Assembly: GCF_002160055.1 (NCBI RefSeq)
Contig: NZ_NFJV01000007.1
Location: 62,001 to 126,000, forward strand
Length of the DNA: 64,000 nt
Source: Mediterranea sp. An20
Lineage (GTDB): Bacteria > Bacteroidota > Bacteroidia > Bacteroidales > Bacteroidaceae
Direction of reading: 5' to 3'
The position numbers and the translations under genes were made by a program. This document shows positions 44,528-51,962 of the stretch, piece by piece. The first letter of the stretch is position 1. Each line of letters begins with the position of its first letter. The notes under the pieces were generated by a model. That model ran no database searches. It was not told where the DNA came from and worked only from the letters and a program-made list of their open reading frames with translations.

Positions 44528-45286
44528 CTATACCACTCGAACAGGGATTCCCTGGGTGCAAAGATACAACTTTAAATCGGGAATATTAATTTCTCTGAAA
44601 TGAAAAACGCCTGCCGCCAATGCAGCATCCGCTTTTCCGTCCAGAAAAGCGTCACGAAAGTGCTCCTTGGTACCTGCCCCGCCCGATGCGATAACTGGGA
44701 TAGAAAGTTTGTCGGCGAGAGTAGCCAGTGCTTCGTTGGCATAACCATTCCGTACCCCATCATGATCCATACTGGTGAACAGAATCTCCCCGGCTCCCCG
44801 CTCCTGTGCTTCGTAAGCCCAGGAAAAGAGTTCACGTTCCGTTTCTACCCTTCCCCCATTGAGAAAGCAGCGCCATCCCGACGGTGTATGCCGGGCATCT
44901 ATAGCCAACACACATACTTGCGAGCCAAAATGACGGGCTATATCGCCAATAAGCTCCGGTCGGCGGATGGCTGCCGAATTGACAGATATTTTATCGGCTC
45001 CGGCGTTAAGCAAACGCTCTACATCACCCAACTCATGTATCCCACCTCCTACGGTAAAAGGGATATTGATGTTAGCCGCTATGCGTTCTACCAGTTCCGT
45101 AAAGGTTTTACGCTTTTCGAAACTGGCTGTTATATCAAGAAACACCAATTCATCAGCTCCCTGGTCGCTATAGACACGCGCCAGTTCCACCGGATCTCCG
45201 GCATGACGAAGATTGACAAAATTGGTTCCTTTCACAGTCTGCCCATCTTTAATATCGAGACAGGGTATGATTCTTTTAGCCAGCAT
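44528..45286 (-). CDS. hisF: Imidazole glycerol phosphate synthase cyclase subunit
   Basis: TIM-barrel cyclase of 252 residues that works with His[21 protein letters not shown] carries catalytic Asp11; the second acid is in LFTSMDHDG; the phosphate sites are TVGGGI and [13 protein letters not shown] start at the ATG at 45286, matching the family; the in-frame ATG 45 bases upstream adds residues that fit no homologue I know. Between hisA (52 bp) and hisIE. Confidence 0.97.
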   Translation of the reverse strand: MLAKRIIPCLDIKDGQTVKGTNFVNLRHAGDPVELARVYSDQGADELVFLDITASFEKRKTFTELVERIAANINIPFTVGGGIHELGDVERLLNAGADKISVNSAAIRRPELIGDIARHFGSQVCVLAIDARHTPSGWRCFLNGGRVETERELFSWAYEAQERGAGEILFTSMDHDGVRNGYANEALATLADKLSIPVIASGGAGTKEHFRDAFLDGKADAALAAGVFHFREINIPDLKLYLCTQGIPVRVV

Positions 45287-45338
45287 ATTTAATCTTGGTT
45301 TAATCCATTCATATTTATCTGAAACACCCACGTCACGG

Positions 45339-46076
45339 TCAATGTTCCATATCGGTCACTGCTTCTTCCAGGTCTTTCAGTGTGATATGTCCCTCATAAA
45401 AAGCCTTTCCAAGAATGACAGCTGGGATTTGGGCTTCTTCCAGCGCATAAATATCTGCCATACTTCCCACTCCCCCGCTCGCAATCAGTTTCAGCGAAGG
45501 CTGATGCCGACATATTTCCCGGTAAAGCTCCAGAGCAGGTCCCTTCAGCATGCCATCGCGACCTATATCGGTGCATATAGCCTGAGTCACTCCCAGCCTG
45601 ACATATTTATCAAGAAAAGGCAAAAGCTGACATTCGCTCTTTTCTTTCCAGCCGTTAACCGCTATACACCCCTCCTTCACATCAGCACCTAAAATAATAC
45701 GGTCAGAGCCATAGATCTGAATCCAGCGGCAAAAGGTTTCAGGGCTTTTCACTGCTATGCTTCCGCCAGTTACCATCTGCGCGCCACATTCAAAAGCGAT
45801 ACGCAAGTCATCATCTGTCTTAAGTCCACCGCCAAAATCAATCACCAGCGAAGTATGCGTTGCCAGTTGTTCCAAGACACGATGGTTTACAATGTGCTGT
45901 GAGGCGGCACCGTCAAGATCCACCACATGCAGACGGCGGATACCATGCGCTTCAAAGGCTTTGGCCACTTCCAAAGGTTGTCCGTCATACACTTTCCGGC
46001 TATCGTATTCTCCTTGTGAAAGCCGTACGCATTTGCCGTCAATCAGGTCAATGGCAGGAATAATCTCTATCTTCAT
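45339..46076 (-). CDS. hisA: ProFAR isomerase
   Basis: TIM-barrel isomerase of 245 residues for step 4 of histidine synthesis, a relative of His[19 protein letters not shown] holds the catalytic Asp; [26 protein letters not shown] and [15 protein letters not shown] are diagnostic. Twelve base pairs separate it from hisH. Confidence 0.97.
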   Translation of the reverse strand: MKIEIIPAIDLIDGKCVRLSQGEYDSRKVYDGQPLEVAKAFEAHGIRRLHVVDLDGAASQHIVNHRVLEQLATHTSLVIDFGGGLKTDDDLRIAFECGAQMVTGGSIAVKSPETFCRWIQIYGSDRIILGADVKEGCIAVNGWKEKSECQLLPFLDKYVRLGVTQAICTDIGRDGMLKGPALELYREICRHQPSLKLIASGGVGSMADIYALEEAQIPAVILGKAFYEGHITLKDLEEAVTDMEH

Positions 46077-46088
46077 AATAATCCGTAT

Positions 46089-46679
46089 TCATAAAAGCAA
46101 GAAATTGCGCAAGATTCGCTCACCCACACTGCCGCTCTTTTCAGGGTGGAACTGGGTGGCATAGAAGTTATCACGGTGCAAAGCTGCACTGAAAGGATGT
46201 ATATAATCCGTCACCGCCACTGTACAAGGATGCAAAGGAACATAATAACTATGTACGAAATAAACATATTCCTCCTGTTCAAAGCCCTCAAACAAAGGGC
46301 TCTTTGTGTGAGAAATAGTATTCCATCCCATGTGCGGTACCTTGTCTTCATGACGACAGGAATGAAACCGACGGACATCAGCATCAAAAATACCCAAACC
46401 GTCGACATCACCTTCCTCGGAATGGAGGCACATCAACTGCATACCCAGACAGATTCCCAGCACGGGTTGCTTCAAGTTCTTTATCAGAAGATCCAACCCC
46501 GAAGCCCGAAGAAACTCCATGGTAGTAGCAGCTTCTCCTACACCCGGAAATATCACACGGTCGCACCGGCGCAGCATATTCTCATCAGCCGTAATCACGG
46601 GTTCTACCCCTAAGCGCCGCAGTGCATGGTCCACCGAACGGATATTGCCTGCATTGTATTTAATGATTGCGATACTCAT
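46089..46679 (-). CDS. hisH: Imidazole glycerol phosphate synthase glutaminase subunit
   Basis: Class I glutamine amidotransferase of 196 residues that feeds ammonia to HisF. The nucleophile is the Cys of VLGICLGMQLMC and the His/Glu pair is in YATQFHPEKSGSVG. It is the first gene of the minus-strand his run here; other his genes (hisG, hisD, hisC, hisB) are not in the window. A TATTTTTG box (46803-46810) 120 bp upstream is a possible promoter with a poor -33 element. Confidence 0.97.
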   Translation of the reverse strand: MSIAIIKYNAGNIRSVDHALRRLGVEPVITADENMLRRCDRVIFPGVGEAATTMEFLRASGLDLLIKNLKQPVLGICLGMQLMCLHSEEGDVDGLGIFDADVRRFHSCRHEDKVPHMGWNTISHTKSPLFEGFEQEEYVYFVHSYYVPLHPCTVAVTDYIHPFSAALHRDNFYATQFHPEKSGSVGERILRNFLLL

Positions 46680-46802
46680 AAATCTTTTCCAAAAAAGTTA
46701 TTCAGAGGAGAGGAACCGGCACGAGAAGATGCGAATAGGCAAAAGTCTTGCAAGAGCCCCTACCTTCTGTCTTTTTGCTTTACATCTTTCCTCTCATGGG
46801 TG

Positions 46803-46810
46803 CAAAAATA
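46803..46810 (-). promoter_or_regulatory. Possible -7 box of the hisH operon
   Basis: TATTTTTG on the minus strand. It would give a leader of about 115 nt. No run of histidine codons or attenuator hairpin is apparent in that leader. Confidence 0.4.
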
Positions 46811-46904
46811 ACGAATAATTGTAAAACTGGAAACATTTGATACGATTAAGTTTTGCAAAAGAAGAAAAAACAGACATCTTCTACAAGAATCACAAGAATG
46901 GCGT

Positions 46905-46948
46905 TTACTCCTAAGCAATAAGAAGCCTGCTGCAAAGGCATAAGAAAT
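46905..46948 (+). repeat. 22-bp-period tandem array, locus 6 (2 units)
   Basis: TTACTCCTAAGCAATAAGAAGC (split here as 46905-46926) and a second, less similar unit (46927-46948, core AAAGGCATAAGAAA). The second unit forms the left arm of the hairpin at 46923. Confidence 0.75.
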
Positions 46949-46976
46949 CGGCTCCTTATACCTTTGCAGCAGGCTT
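46923..46976. terminator. 22-bp hairpin downstream of the NigD-like gene
   Basis: AAGCCTGCTGCAAAGG...ATAAG (46923-46944) pairs with CTTAT...CCTTTGCAGCAGGCTT (46955-46976) with one mismatch and a 10-nt loop. It is placed to terminate the NigD-like gene on the minus strand, although no strong T-run follows. Confidence 0.7.
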
Positions 46977-47012
46977 ATCTTATATAGCGCAAACTCTACT
47001 TATCCCAACCAC

Positions 47013-47717
47013 TCACTTTTTAACGAAAAAGTCATTCTCCCCCTGATATAGCGTATAAGCGCGGATGCACAATCCTTCATATTTATCCAATTGATCACGA
47101 ATACTGTCTAACCTGAAGGAAACAATACCATTGCCACCTTGCAAAGGAGTGTCATTATAGGCATTGTGTCTGAACTCCAAATGCAGAAATCCGTCGTCGG
47201 AGGCTGAGGCATTCTCGTTTACCACCAGATTCAGCATGTGCTTCTTCTCGGCGTTATTGCTGTGATAGAATCTATAGACAATGTTGACATAATCTTCCGT
47301 GAGCCAAATATTATCTACATCGATACGGTCATGCCCAATGCTGTCCTCCTCTTCCGGTGTCATTTTATGAATGTCTTTCGTCAGTATATTCTCCACATGC
47401 TTTAAAGCGGCATTATATTCATAGCCAGGCAATGCCTGCTCCAATAACGTGAAATAAACAAAAGCACGCTGATTCTCCACCAGCGGATAATTGCTGATTG
47501 CAGTCGTATCTCCCGGATAGAGTTTGCTTCCCTCATCCAACTCGAAATAATAATCATTTCCCTCTATGATTCTTACGTTGCCGATGGCAAACAGCAATTC
47601 GTCAACCTCATACTCATCATCCTCCAGACATGACGAGACTGTCACTGTCAGAACCGCCACAGCCACCCACATCCTAAACAGGAAATGGATTCCCCACTTA
47701 TTCTTTACACTTTTCAT
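47013..47717 (-). CDS. NigD-like lipoprotein
   Basis: A 234-residue lipoprotein: the N-terminal signal ends in a lipobox-like VTVSSC, so the mature protein would start at Cys and be anchored to a membrane. The remainder (LEDDEYEVDELLFAIGNVRIIEGNDYYFELDEG, then an Ig-like domain with LNLVVNENA) matches the NigD-like family of Bacteroidales. NigD was named from a bacteriocin locus in Prevotella nigrescens; no bacteriocin gene is near this copy, so the name says little about function. It appears monocistronic. Confidence 0.88.
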   Translation of the reverse strand: MKSVKNKWGIHFLFRMWVAVAVLTVTVSSCLEDDEYEVDELLFAIGNVRIIEGNDYYFELDEGSKLYPGDTTAISNYPLVENQRAFVYFTLLEQALPGYEYNAALKHVENILTKDIHKMTPEEEDSIGHDRIDVDNIWLTEDYVNIVYRFYHSNNAEKKHMLNLVVNENASASDDGFLHLEFRHNAYNDTPLQGGNGIVSFRLDSIRDQLDKYEGLCIRAYTLYQGENDFFVKK

Positions 47718-47907
47718 AATCTATTCTTTTCTTATTCCTTGATTTGAATTTTCCATCGGGCACAAACATCCGAGACGGATTCCAACATCTCCAAACAGAT
47801 ACCCGACATGAAAGCAATGTTATACAAAAATATGAATAGCACGTTAAATACTGCACCGGAGCGTGTTAAATAGAATTAATTACTTTTTTCCGTATATACC
47901 AATGCAG

Positions 47908-47915
47908 TATTTTTG
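47908..47915 (+). promoter_or_regulatory. -7 box of the second ECF sigma locus
   Basis: TATTTTTG, preceded 20 bp upstream by a T-run instead of TTTG. It would start the message about 40 nt before the ATG at 47960. ECF autoregulation through another sequence is possible. Confidence 0.4.
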
Positions 47916-47959
47916 GTCCTGTTGCATTTTCAGATTAAACACGTGTAGAAATACAAGAA

Positions 47960-48508
47960 ATGGAAGAACAAGAATTAGCGGAACGCTGCAAGCAAGGAGA
48001 CAGAGCGGCCTACAAAGAGCTGTACGAGCGATTTGCCGGGCGGCTGTTGGGTATATGTCTTCGCTATACAGGAGATCGTGATACCGCTGAAGACTTGTTA
48101 CATGATGGTTTCTTGAAATTGTTTGATTCGTTCGACAAATTCACCTGGCGAGGCAACGGCTCCTTAAGAGCATGGATAGAACGCGTCGTGATAAACGTCG
48201 TGCTGCAACATCTTCGGCGCAACGATGTAATGAACCAGTCTACCTCCCTTGAGAATGCCCCTGAAGCTTATGCTGAGCCATCTCCGGATGCCATAGAAAC
48301 CATCCCCCGCGAAGTTTTAATGCGGTTTATCGGTGAATTGCCACCAGGTTACCGCACAGTGCTCAATCTGTATGTATTCGAAGGAAAACCGCATAAAGAA
48401 ATAGCAGCCCTACTGGGTATCAACGAGAAATCATCTGCTTCTCAATTGGTTCGAGCCAAGAGTTCACTGGCTGCTAAAGTACAAGAATGGATAAAAAAGA
48501 ATTCTTAA
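47960..48508 (+). CDS. ECF-family RNA polymerase sigma factor (second)
   Basis: Sigma factor of 182 residues with region 2 (YTGDRDTAEDLLHDGFLKLFDSFDKF, then LRAWIERVVINVVL) and region 4 (LPPGYRTVLNLYVFEGKPHKEIAALLGINEKSSASQLVRAKSSL, spread over about residues 130-172). It is followed after 22 bp by a gene for a membrane-anchored protein with a beta-barrel, its probable antagonist. It belongs to the broad SigH-like ECF group; no target promoter can be proposed from the window. Confidence 0.93.
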   Translation: MEEQELAERCKQGDRAAYKELYERFAGRLLGICLRYTGDRDTAEDLLHDGFLKLFDSFDKFTWRGNGSLRAWIERVVINVVLQHLRRNDVMNQSTSLENAPEAYAEPSPDAIETIPREVLMRFIGELPPGYRTVLNLYVFEGKPHKEIAALLGINEKSSASQLVRAKSSLAAKVQEWIKKNS

Positions 48509-48530
48509 ACTGACAATAAAGGATACTCTT

Positions 48531-49814
48531 ATGGAAAAAGAAATATGGTTACAAAAGTTGAAAGAACAGTTGGAGGACTACTCTGAACAGGTTCCAACTT
48601 CCGGCTGGCAACGCCTGGAAAAAGAACTTTCTGCACCGAAAAAGACAGAGTACCGGCTTACTCCCATGCGGCGATGGATAACAACAATTGCAGCCGCCAT
48701 ACTGACAGGTACCATCATCCTCGTGGGATTGCGCCTGACTGGTCCCTCGTCAACAACTCAAATACCCGTAGCCGATTTAACGCCCGAGAAGGTATCCTCA
48801 TCCGACATCTTTTCGACCCCTGCTTCACCTGCCAAGCAGGTTACAGATGAACCGATTGCCACCAACCATTCGCGCAAACATGTCCTGCAAAAAGACTCTC
48901 ACGACATGCAGACAATAGAAGTTATCAGCGTTGAAAAGACAAACGACGTTCCACCTCTTGTTGCTGAAAATGCCGAGAAGAAAGAAGATGCAAAAGACCT
49001 GGCTACCCCAACCACAGAAAACCAGAATAAAGACGCAAGCAAGAAAAGAAAGAAAAAGAATTCACTGCCAGCTACAAGAGAAGATTTATTGGCTTTGGCT
49101 AAAACGTCTCATTCATCTGATAACAACAAAGGCTGGTCCATAGGCGTATCTGCCGGAAATACGGGAGGATTTAGCAAAGGAATACAGCAACCTGAAATAC
49201 AAAGCATCCTGCAAAATGCACCAGGAACCGGTTATATCAATATGGATCTCAGTGCCACTTCCGACGGTATTATCTATATTCCGAAAGGACAGGAGGTGAT
49301 TTTCCAAAACGGAGTGCCTTATCTGCAACAGAATAAACGTACACTTCTTTCAGCAGACCACAAACAGCCGGTCAGCGTAGGGGTGTCGTTCCGGAAGAAT
49401 CTGCCTAAAGGATTCTCTATAGAAACAGGATTAGTCTATACTTTCCTTGCTTCGGACTTATACTATCAGGGAGACGTTGAAAAAACAAAACAGAAATTAC
49501 ATTACCTCGGCATTCCTATCCGCGGCAACTGGAATTATCTGGACAAAAAGAATTTCACCCTATACCTTTCGGCTGGAGGGATGATGGAAAAATGTATCTA
49601 TGGAAAAATCGGTTCAAAGACAGAAATCGTAGACCCCATACAACTATCTGTCATGGCATCAACCGGTATCCAATATAACATCAGCCACCGTGTCGGCATC
49701 TATGTAGAACCGGGTATCTCTTACTATTTTGACGATGGTTCTGAAATACAAACCATCAGGAAAGAAAATCCTTTTAATTTCACGCTTCAAGCCGGATTAC
49801 GCTTCAGTTATTAA
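48531..49814 (+). CDS. Anti-sigma-like inner-membrane protein fused to an outer-membrane beta-barrel
   Basis: A 427-residue protein with an unusual layout. Residues 1-50 are cytoplasmic and helical (EIWLQKLKEQLEDYSEQVP, GWQRLEKEL); one membrane helix follows (about 50-68, TTIAAAILTGTIILVGL); then a long Ser/Thr/Lys-rich linker of about 110 residues with a basic patch KKRKKKN; from about 200 on, a PorT/OmpA-like beta-barrel (WSIGVSAGNTGGF, FSIETGLVYTF, YLGIPIRGNWNY, FTLQAGLRFSY with terminal Tyr). The chain could span from cytoplasm to outer membrane. It follows the sigma gene directly, so sequestering the factor through its N-terminus is likely but inferred. Confidence 0.87.
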   Translation: MEKEIWLQKLKEQLEDYSEQVPTSGWQRLEKELSAPKKTEYRLTPMRRWITTIAAAILTGTIILVGLRLTGPSSTTQIPVADLTPEKVSSSDIFSTPASPAKQVTDEPIATNHSRKHVLQKDSHDMQTIEVISVEKTNDVPPLVAENAEKKEDAKDLATPTTENQNKDASKKRKKKNSLPATREDLLALAKTSHSSDNNKGWSIGVSAGNTGGFSKGIQQPEIQSILQNAPGTGYINMDLSATSDGIIYIPKGQEVIFQNGVPYLQQNKRTLLSADHKQPVSVGVSFRKNLPKGFSIETGLVYTFLASDLYYQGDVEKTKQKLHYLGIPIRGNWNYLDKKNFTLYLSAGGMMEKCIYGKIGSKTEIVDPIQLSVMASTGIQYNISHRVGIYVEPGISYYFDDGSEIQTIRKENPFNFTLQAGLRFSY

Positions 49815-49834
49815 AAACTTGTATACCAGTGAAA

Positions 49835-49887
49835 GCGGCGGGGAGACACCGAGCGTCTGCTTTGCCACACGGCAACCCCCGCTGCTT
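49835..49887 (+). ncRNA. Predicted three-way-junction RNA after the barrel gene
   Basis: Closing stem AGCGGCGGGG (49835-49844) with CCCCGCTGCT (49878-49887), 10 bp with one G-U pair; arm 2 AGAC/GTCT (49845-49848, 49856-49859); arm 3 TTGCC-ACAC-GGCAA (49863-49876). It begins 20 nt after the stop of the barrel gene. It may be a 3'-end element or terminator variant or an independent RNA; no T-run follows and no known class is recognised. Confidence 0.5.
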
Positions 49888-49954
49888 AAACGAAGGGATA
49901 GGACGATAAGGTTAGGGAGTATGGCTTCAAATATGTTCTCATGAAGGTTGTCGT

Positions 49955-50101
49955 CTTCACGCTTTTCCCACGGTCTTTGTTATGTCTTTGGTGGAAAGGT
50001 ATAACAAGCCGACTGCATATATATTCCGTACAGACTTCCTATACCTTGGCAGTAAGCTTCATACAGACAAGTAATCTGGGGCCTATGGGAAATGCGTGAA
50101 G
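49955..50101. repeat. Nested inverted repeat upstream of hemW
   Basis: Outer arms CTTCACGCTTTTCCCA (49955-49970) and TGGGAAATGCGTGAAG (50086-50101), 15 of 16 complementary; inner arms AAGGTATA (49996-50003) and TATACCTT (50040-50047). It lies in the 410-bp gap between the barrel gene and hemW, ending 60 bp before the hemW promoter. I see no reading frame in it. Confidence 0.65.
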
Positions 50102-50162
50102 GCGTAGTATTTCTCCAATAATCACCTGAACTACAAACACTTTAAACATCATTAAGGAAGAA

Positions 50163-50194
50163 TTTGCATTTATCCGTCCCTTTACTTAACTTTG
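50163..50194 (+). promoter_or_regulatory. Promoter of hemW
   Basis: TTTG (50163-50166), 20-bp spacer, TAACTTTG (50187-50194): exact consensus. A start near 50200 gives a leader of about 25 nt to the ATG at 50225 and excludes the ATG at 50192. Confidence 0.85.
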
Positions 50195-50224
50195 TCCGGC
50201 ACAAAATCTGTTTTCAGTAATATT

Positions 50225-51352
50225 ATGGCAGGCATCTATCTACATATACCGTTTTGCAAAACCCGCTGCATTTATTGCGATTTCTATTCCACTACCCGCG
50301 AAGATTTACGGCAACGCTACGTCCAGGCGCTTTGTCTGGAACTAAAAGAACGGAAAGATTATCTGAAAGAAGCGACTGTCGAAACCGTTTATTTCGGAGG
50401 AGGTACCCCTTCGCAGCTTAGTGAAGAGAATTTTGATAATATTTTCCAGACTTTGCAAGAGGTATATGGACTGGACAAGACTATAGAAATTACATTAGAA
50501 GCCAATCCGGATGACTTGACTGATGAATACGTACATACATTACGCCGCTTCCCGTTCAACCGGATTAGCTTGGGAATACAGACTTTTGACGACAGAACCT
50601 TACAGCTTTTGCATCGGAGACACAATGCCGCTCAAGCCCAAAATGCCGTCAGACGTTGCCGGGAAGCAGGATTCGACAATATCAGTATCGACCTCATTTA
50701 TGGATTGCCTGGAGAAACTGAAAAGCTGTGGGAGAATGACCTGATGCAAGCCCTGCAACTGCATCCGGAGCACTTGTCTGCTTATCACTTGACTTACGAA
50801 GAAGGTACCCCACTCTATCGGCTACGACAGGAAAAACGGGTCAGGGAAGTGGATGAAGACATGAGCCTGAAATTTTTCTCCCAACTGAACTCCACTCTCC
50901 GCCAAGCGGGATATGTGCATTATGAGATTTCCAATTTCTGTCTGCCAGGCAAACATGCCCGTCACAATACCTCTTATTGGCAGGGCATCCCCTACTTGGG
51001 ATGCGGACCATCTGCCCATTCCTTCGACACACGTAGCCGGGAATGGAACAAAGCTTCGCTGGAAACCTACATACAAGGCATAGAGCAGGGAAAACGCCCC
51101 TACGAAACGGAAGTGCTGAATGCCGACACCAGATATAACGAATATGTCATGACCGGAATGCGGACTATTTGGGGAATATCCTTGGACAAAATACGCACGG
51201 ACTTCGGCACGGAACGCCTGGATTACTTACAGCGCATGGCAGCCCCGCATTTGAGGCGTGGAAAAATTGTCACACAAGATGGAAGACTCCGACTGACCGA
51301 AGAAGGCATTTTCATTTCGGATGACATCATCAGCGACCTGATGTATGTATAG
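50225..51352 (+). CDS. hemW: HemW-like radical SAM protein
   Basis: A 375-residue radical SAM protein of the HemW family (formerly coproporphyrinogen III oxidase-like), thought to be a heme chaperone. The cluster motif is FCKTRCIYCDF (CxxxCxxC) at the N-terminus; YFGGGTPSQL, NPDDLTDEYV, NRISLGIQTFDD and YEISNFCLPGKHARHN follow. Real HemN has an extra N-terminal region with a fourth cysteine, absent here. The ATG at 50225 fits the family and the promoter. Its stop codon abuts the stop of the convergent tetR gene. Confidence 0.93.
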   Translation: MAGIYLHIPFCKTRCIYCDFYSTTREDLRQRYVQALCLELKERKDYLKEATVETVYFGGGTPSQLSEENFDNIFQTLQEVYGLDKTIEITLEANPDDLTDEYVHTLRRFPFNRISLGIQTFDDRTLQLLHRRHNAAQAQNAVRRCREAGFDNISIDLIYGLPGETEKLWENDLMQALQLHPEHLSAYHLTYEEGTPLYRLRQEKRVREVDEDMSLKFFSQLNSTLRQAGYVHYEISNFCLPGKHARHNTSYWQGIPYLGCGPSAHSFDTRSREWNKASLETYIQGIEQGKRPYETEVLNADTRYNEYVMTGMRTIWGISLDKIRTDFGTERLDYLQRMAAPHLRRGKIVTQDGRLRLTEEGIFISDDIISDLMYV

Positions 51353-51958
51353 TTATTTTTCCAGCAAAAAAGCACACATCTGCGAAACCACATGTTTTTT
51401 CCATTCAACCAACATATCCTTAAAGCTTTCGCCCTCTTTCAAAAGCAATGCCTCTGTGAGATGGCGGGTCAAGAAGGGAAAGACCAGTAAACCATAGAAG
51501 GTATAAAAAAGACTGCGGAGAGGAACTTTCCGCAATCTTCCCCCATCCATTTCGGTCTGCAAGGCGCAGATAATCTTATGGGCATAACGATCTATCTGTT
51601 CCTGACGCATCATGCGCACTAAGAAATCAAAATCCCGCTGTATCTCCCGTGCAACAAAAAGAGGCAAGCAAGGCTTGTTCATAAAAATGACCATATAAGC
51701 GTCAAGAACCTCAGACACACGCTCGGCGACAGGTTTCTCCGACTGCACAATAATGTCGTAGACACGAGGAACAAACGACAACACAATCCGCGAAAGAACG
51801 GCACGAAACATCTTGTCCTTCGTACGGAAATAATAATGTAATGTTGGTCGGTTAATTCCTGCGTTGGCAGCTATATCGCTCATGCTGGTGCCATCGAAAC
51901 CTCTTTCCAGAAACAACTGTTCCGCACTGGCCAATATACGATCTTCCATTGATTCCAT
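51353..51958 (-). CDS. TetR-family transcriptional regulator
   Basis: A 201-residue one-component regulator. The N-terminal helix-turn-helix is DRILASAEQLFLERGFDGTSMSDIAANAGINRPTLHYYFRTKD, the classic TetR pattern spread over about residues 6-48; the C-terminal ligand domain is not assignable. It follows the giant activase gene after 4 bp on the same strand, so it is probably co-transcribed and may repress its own operon. A palindrome over the predicted operon start (56207-56224) is the candidate operator. Ligand unknown; an acyl-CoA would fit the neighbour. Confidence 0.92.
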   Translation of the reverse strand: MESMEDRILASAEQLFLERGFDGTSMSDIAANAGINRPTLHYYFRTKDKMFRAVLSRIVLSFVPRVYDIIVQSEKPVAERVSEVLDAYMVIFMNKPCLPLFVAREIQRDFDFLVRMMRQEQIDRYAHKIICALQTEMDGGRLRKVPLRSLFYTFYGLLVFPFLTRHLTEALLLKEGESFKDMLVEWKKHVVSQMCAFLLEK

Positions 51959-51962
51959 AAGT

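Noticed and set aside
46680..46800. A histidine attenuator upstream of hisH
   Set aside because: The leader contains no run of histidine codons and no alternative terminator/antiterminator pairing that I could find.
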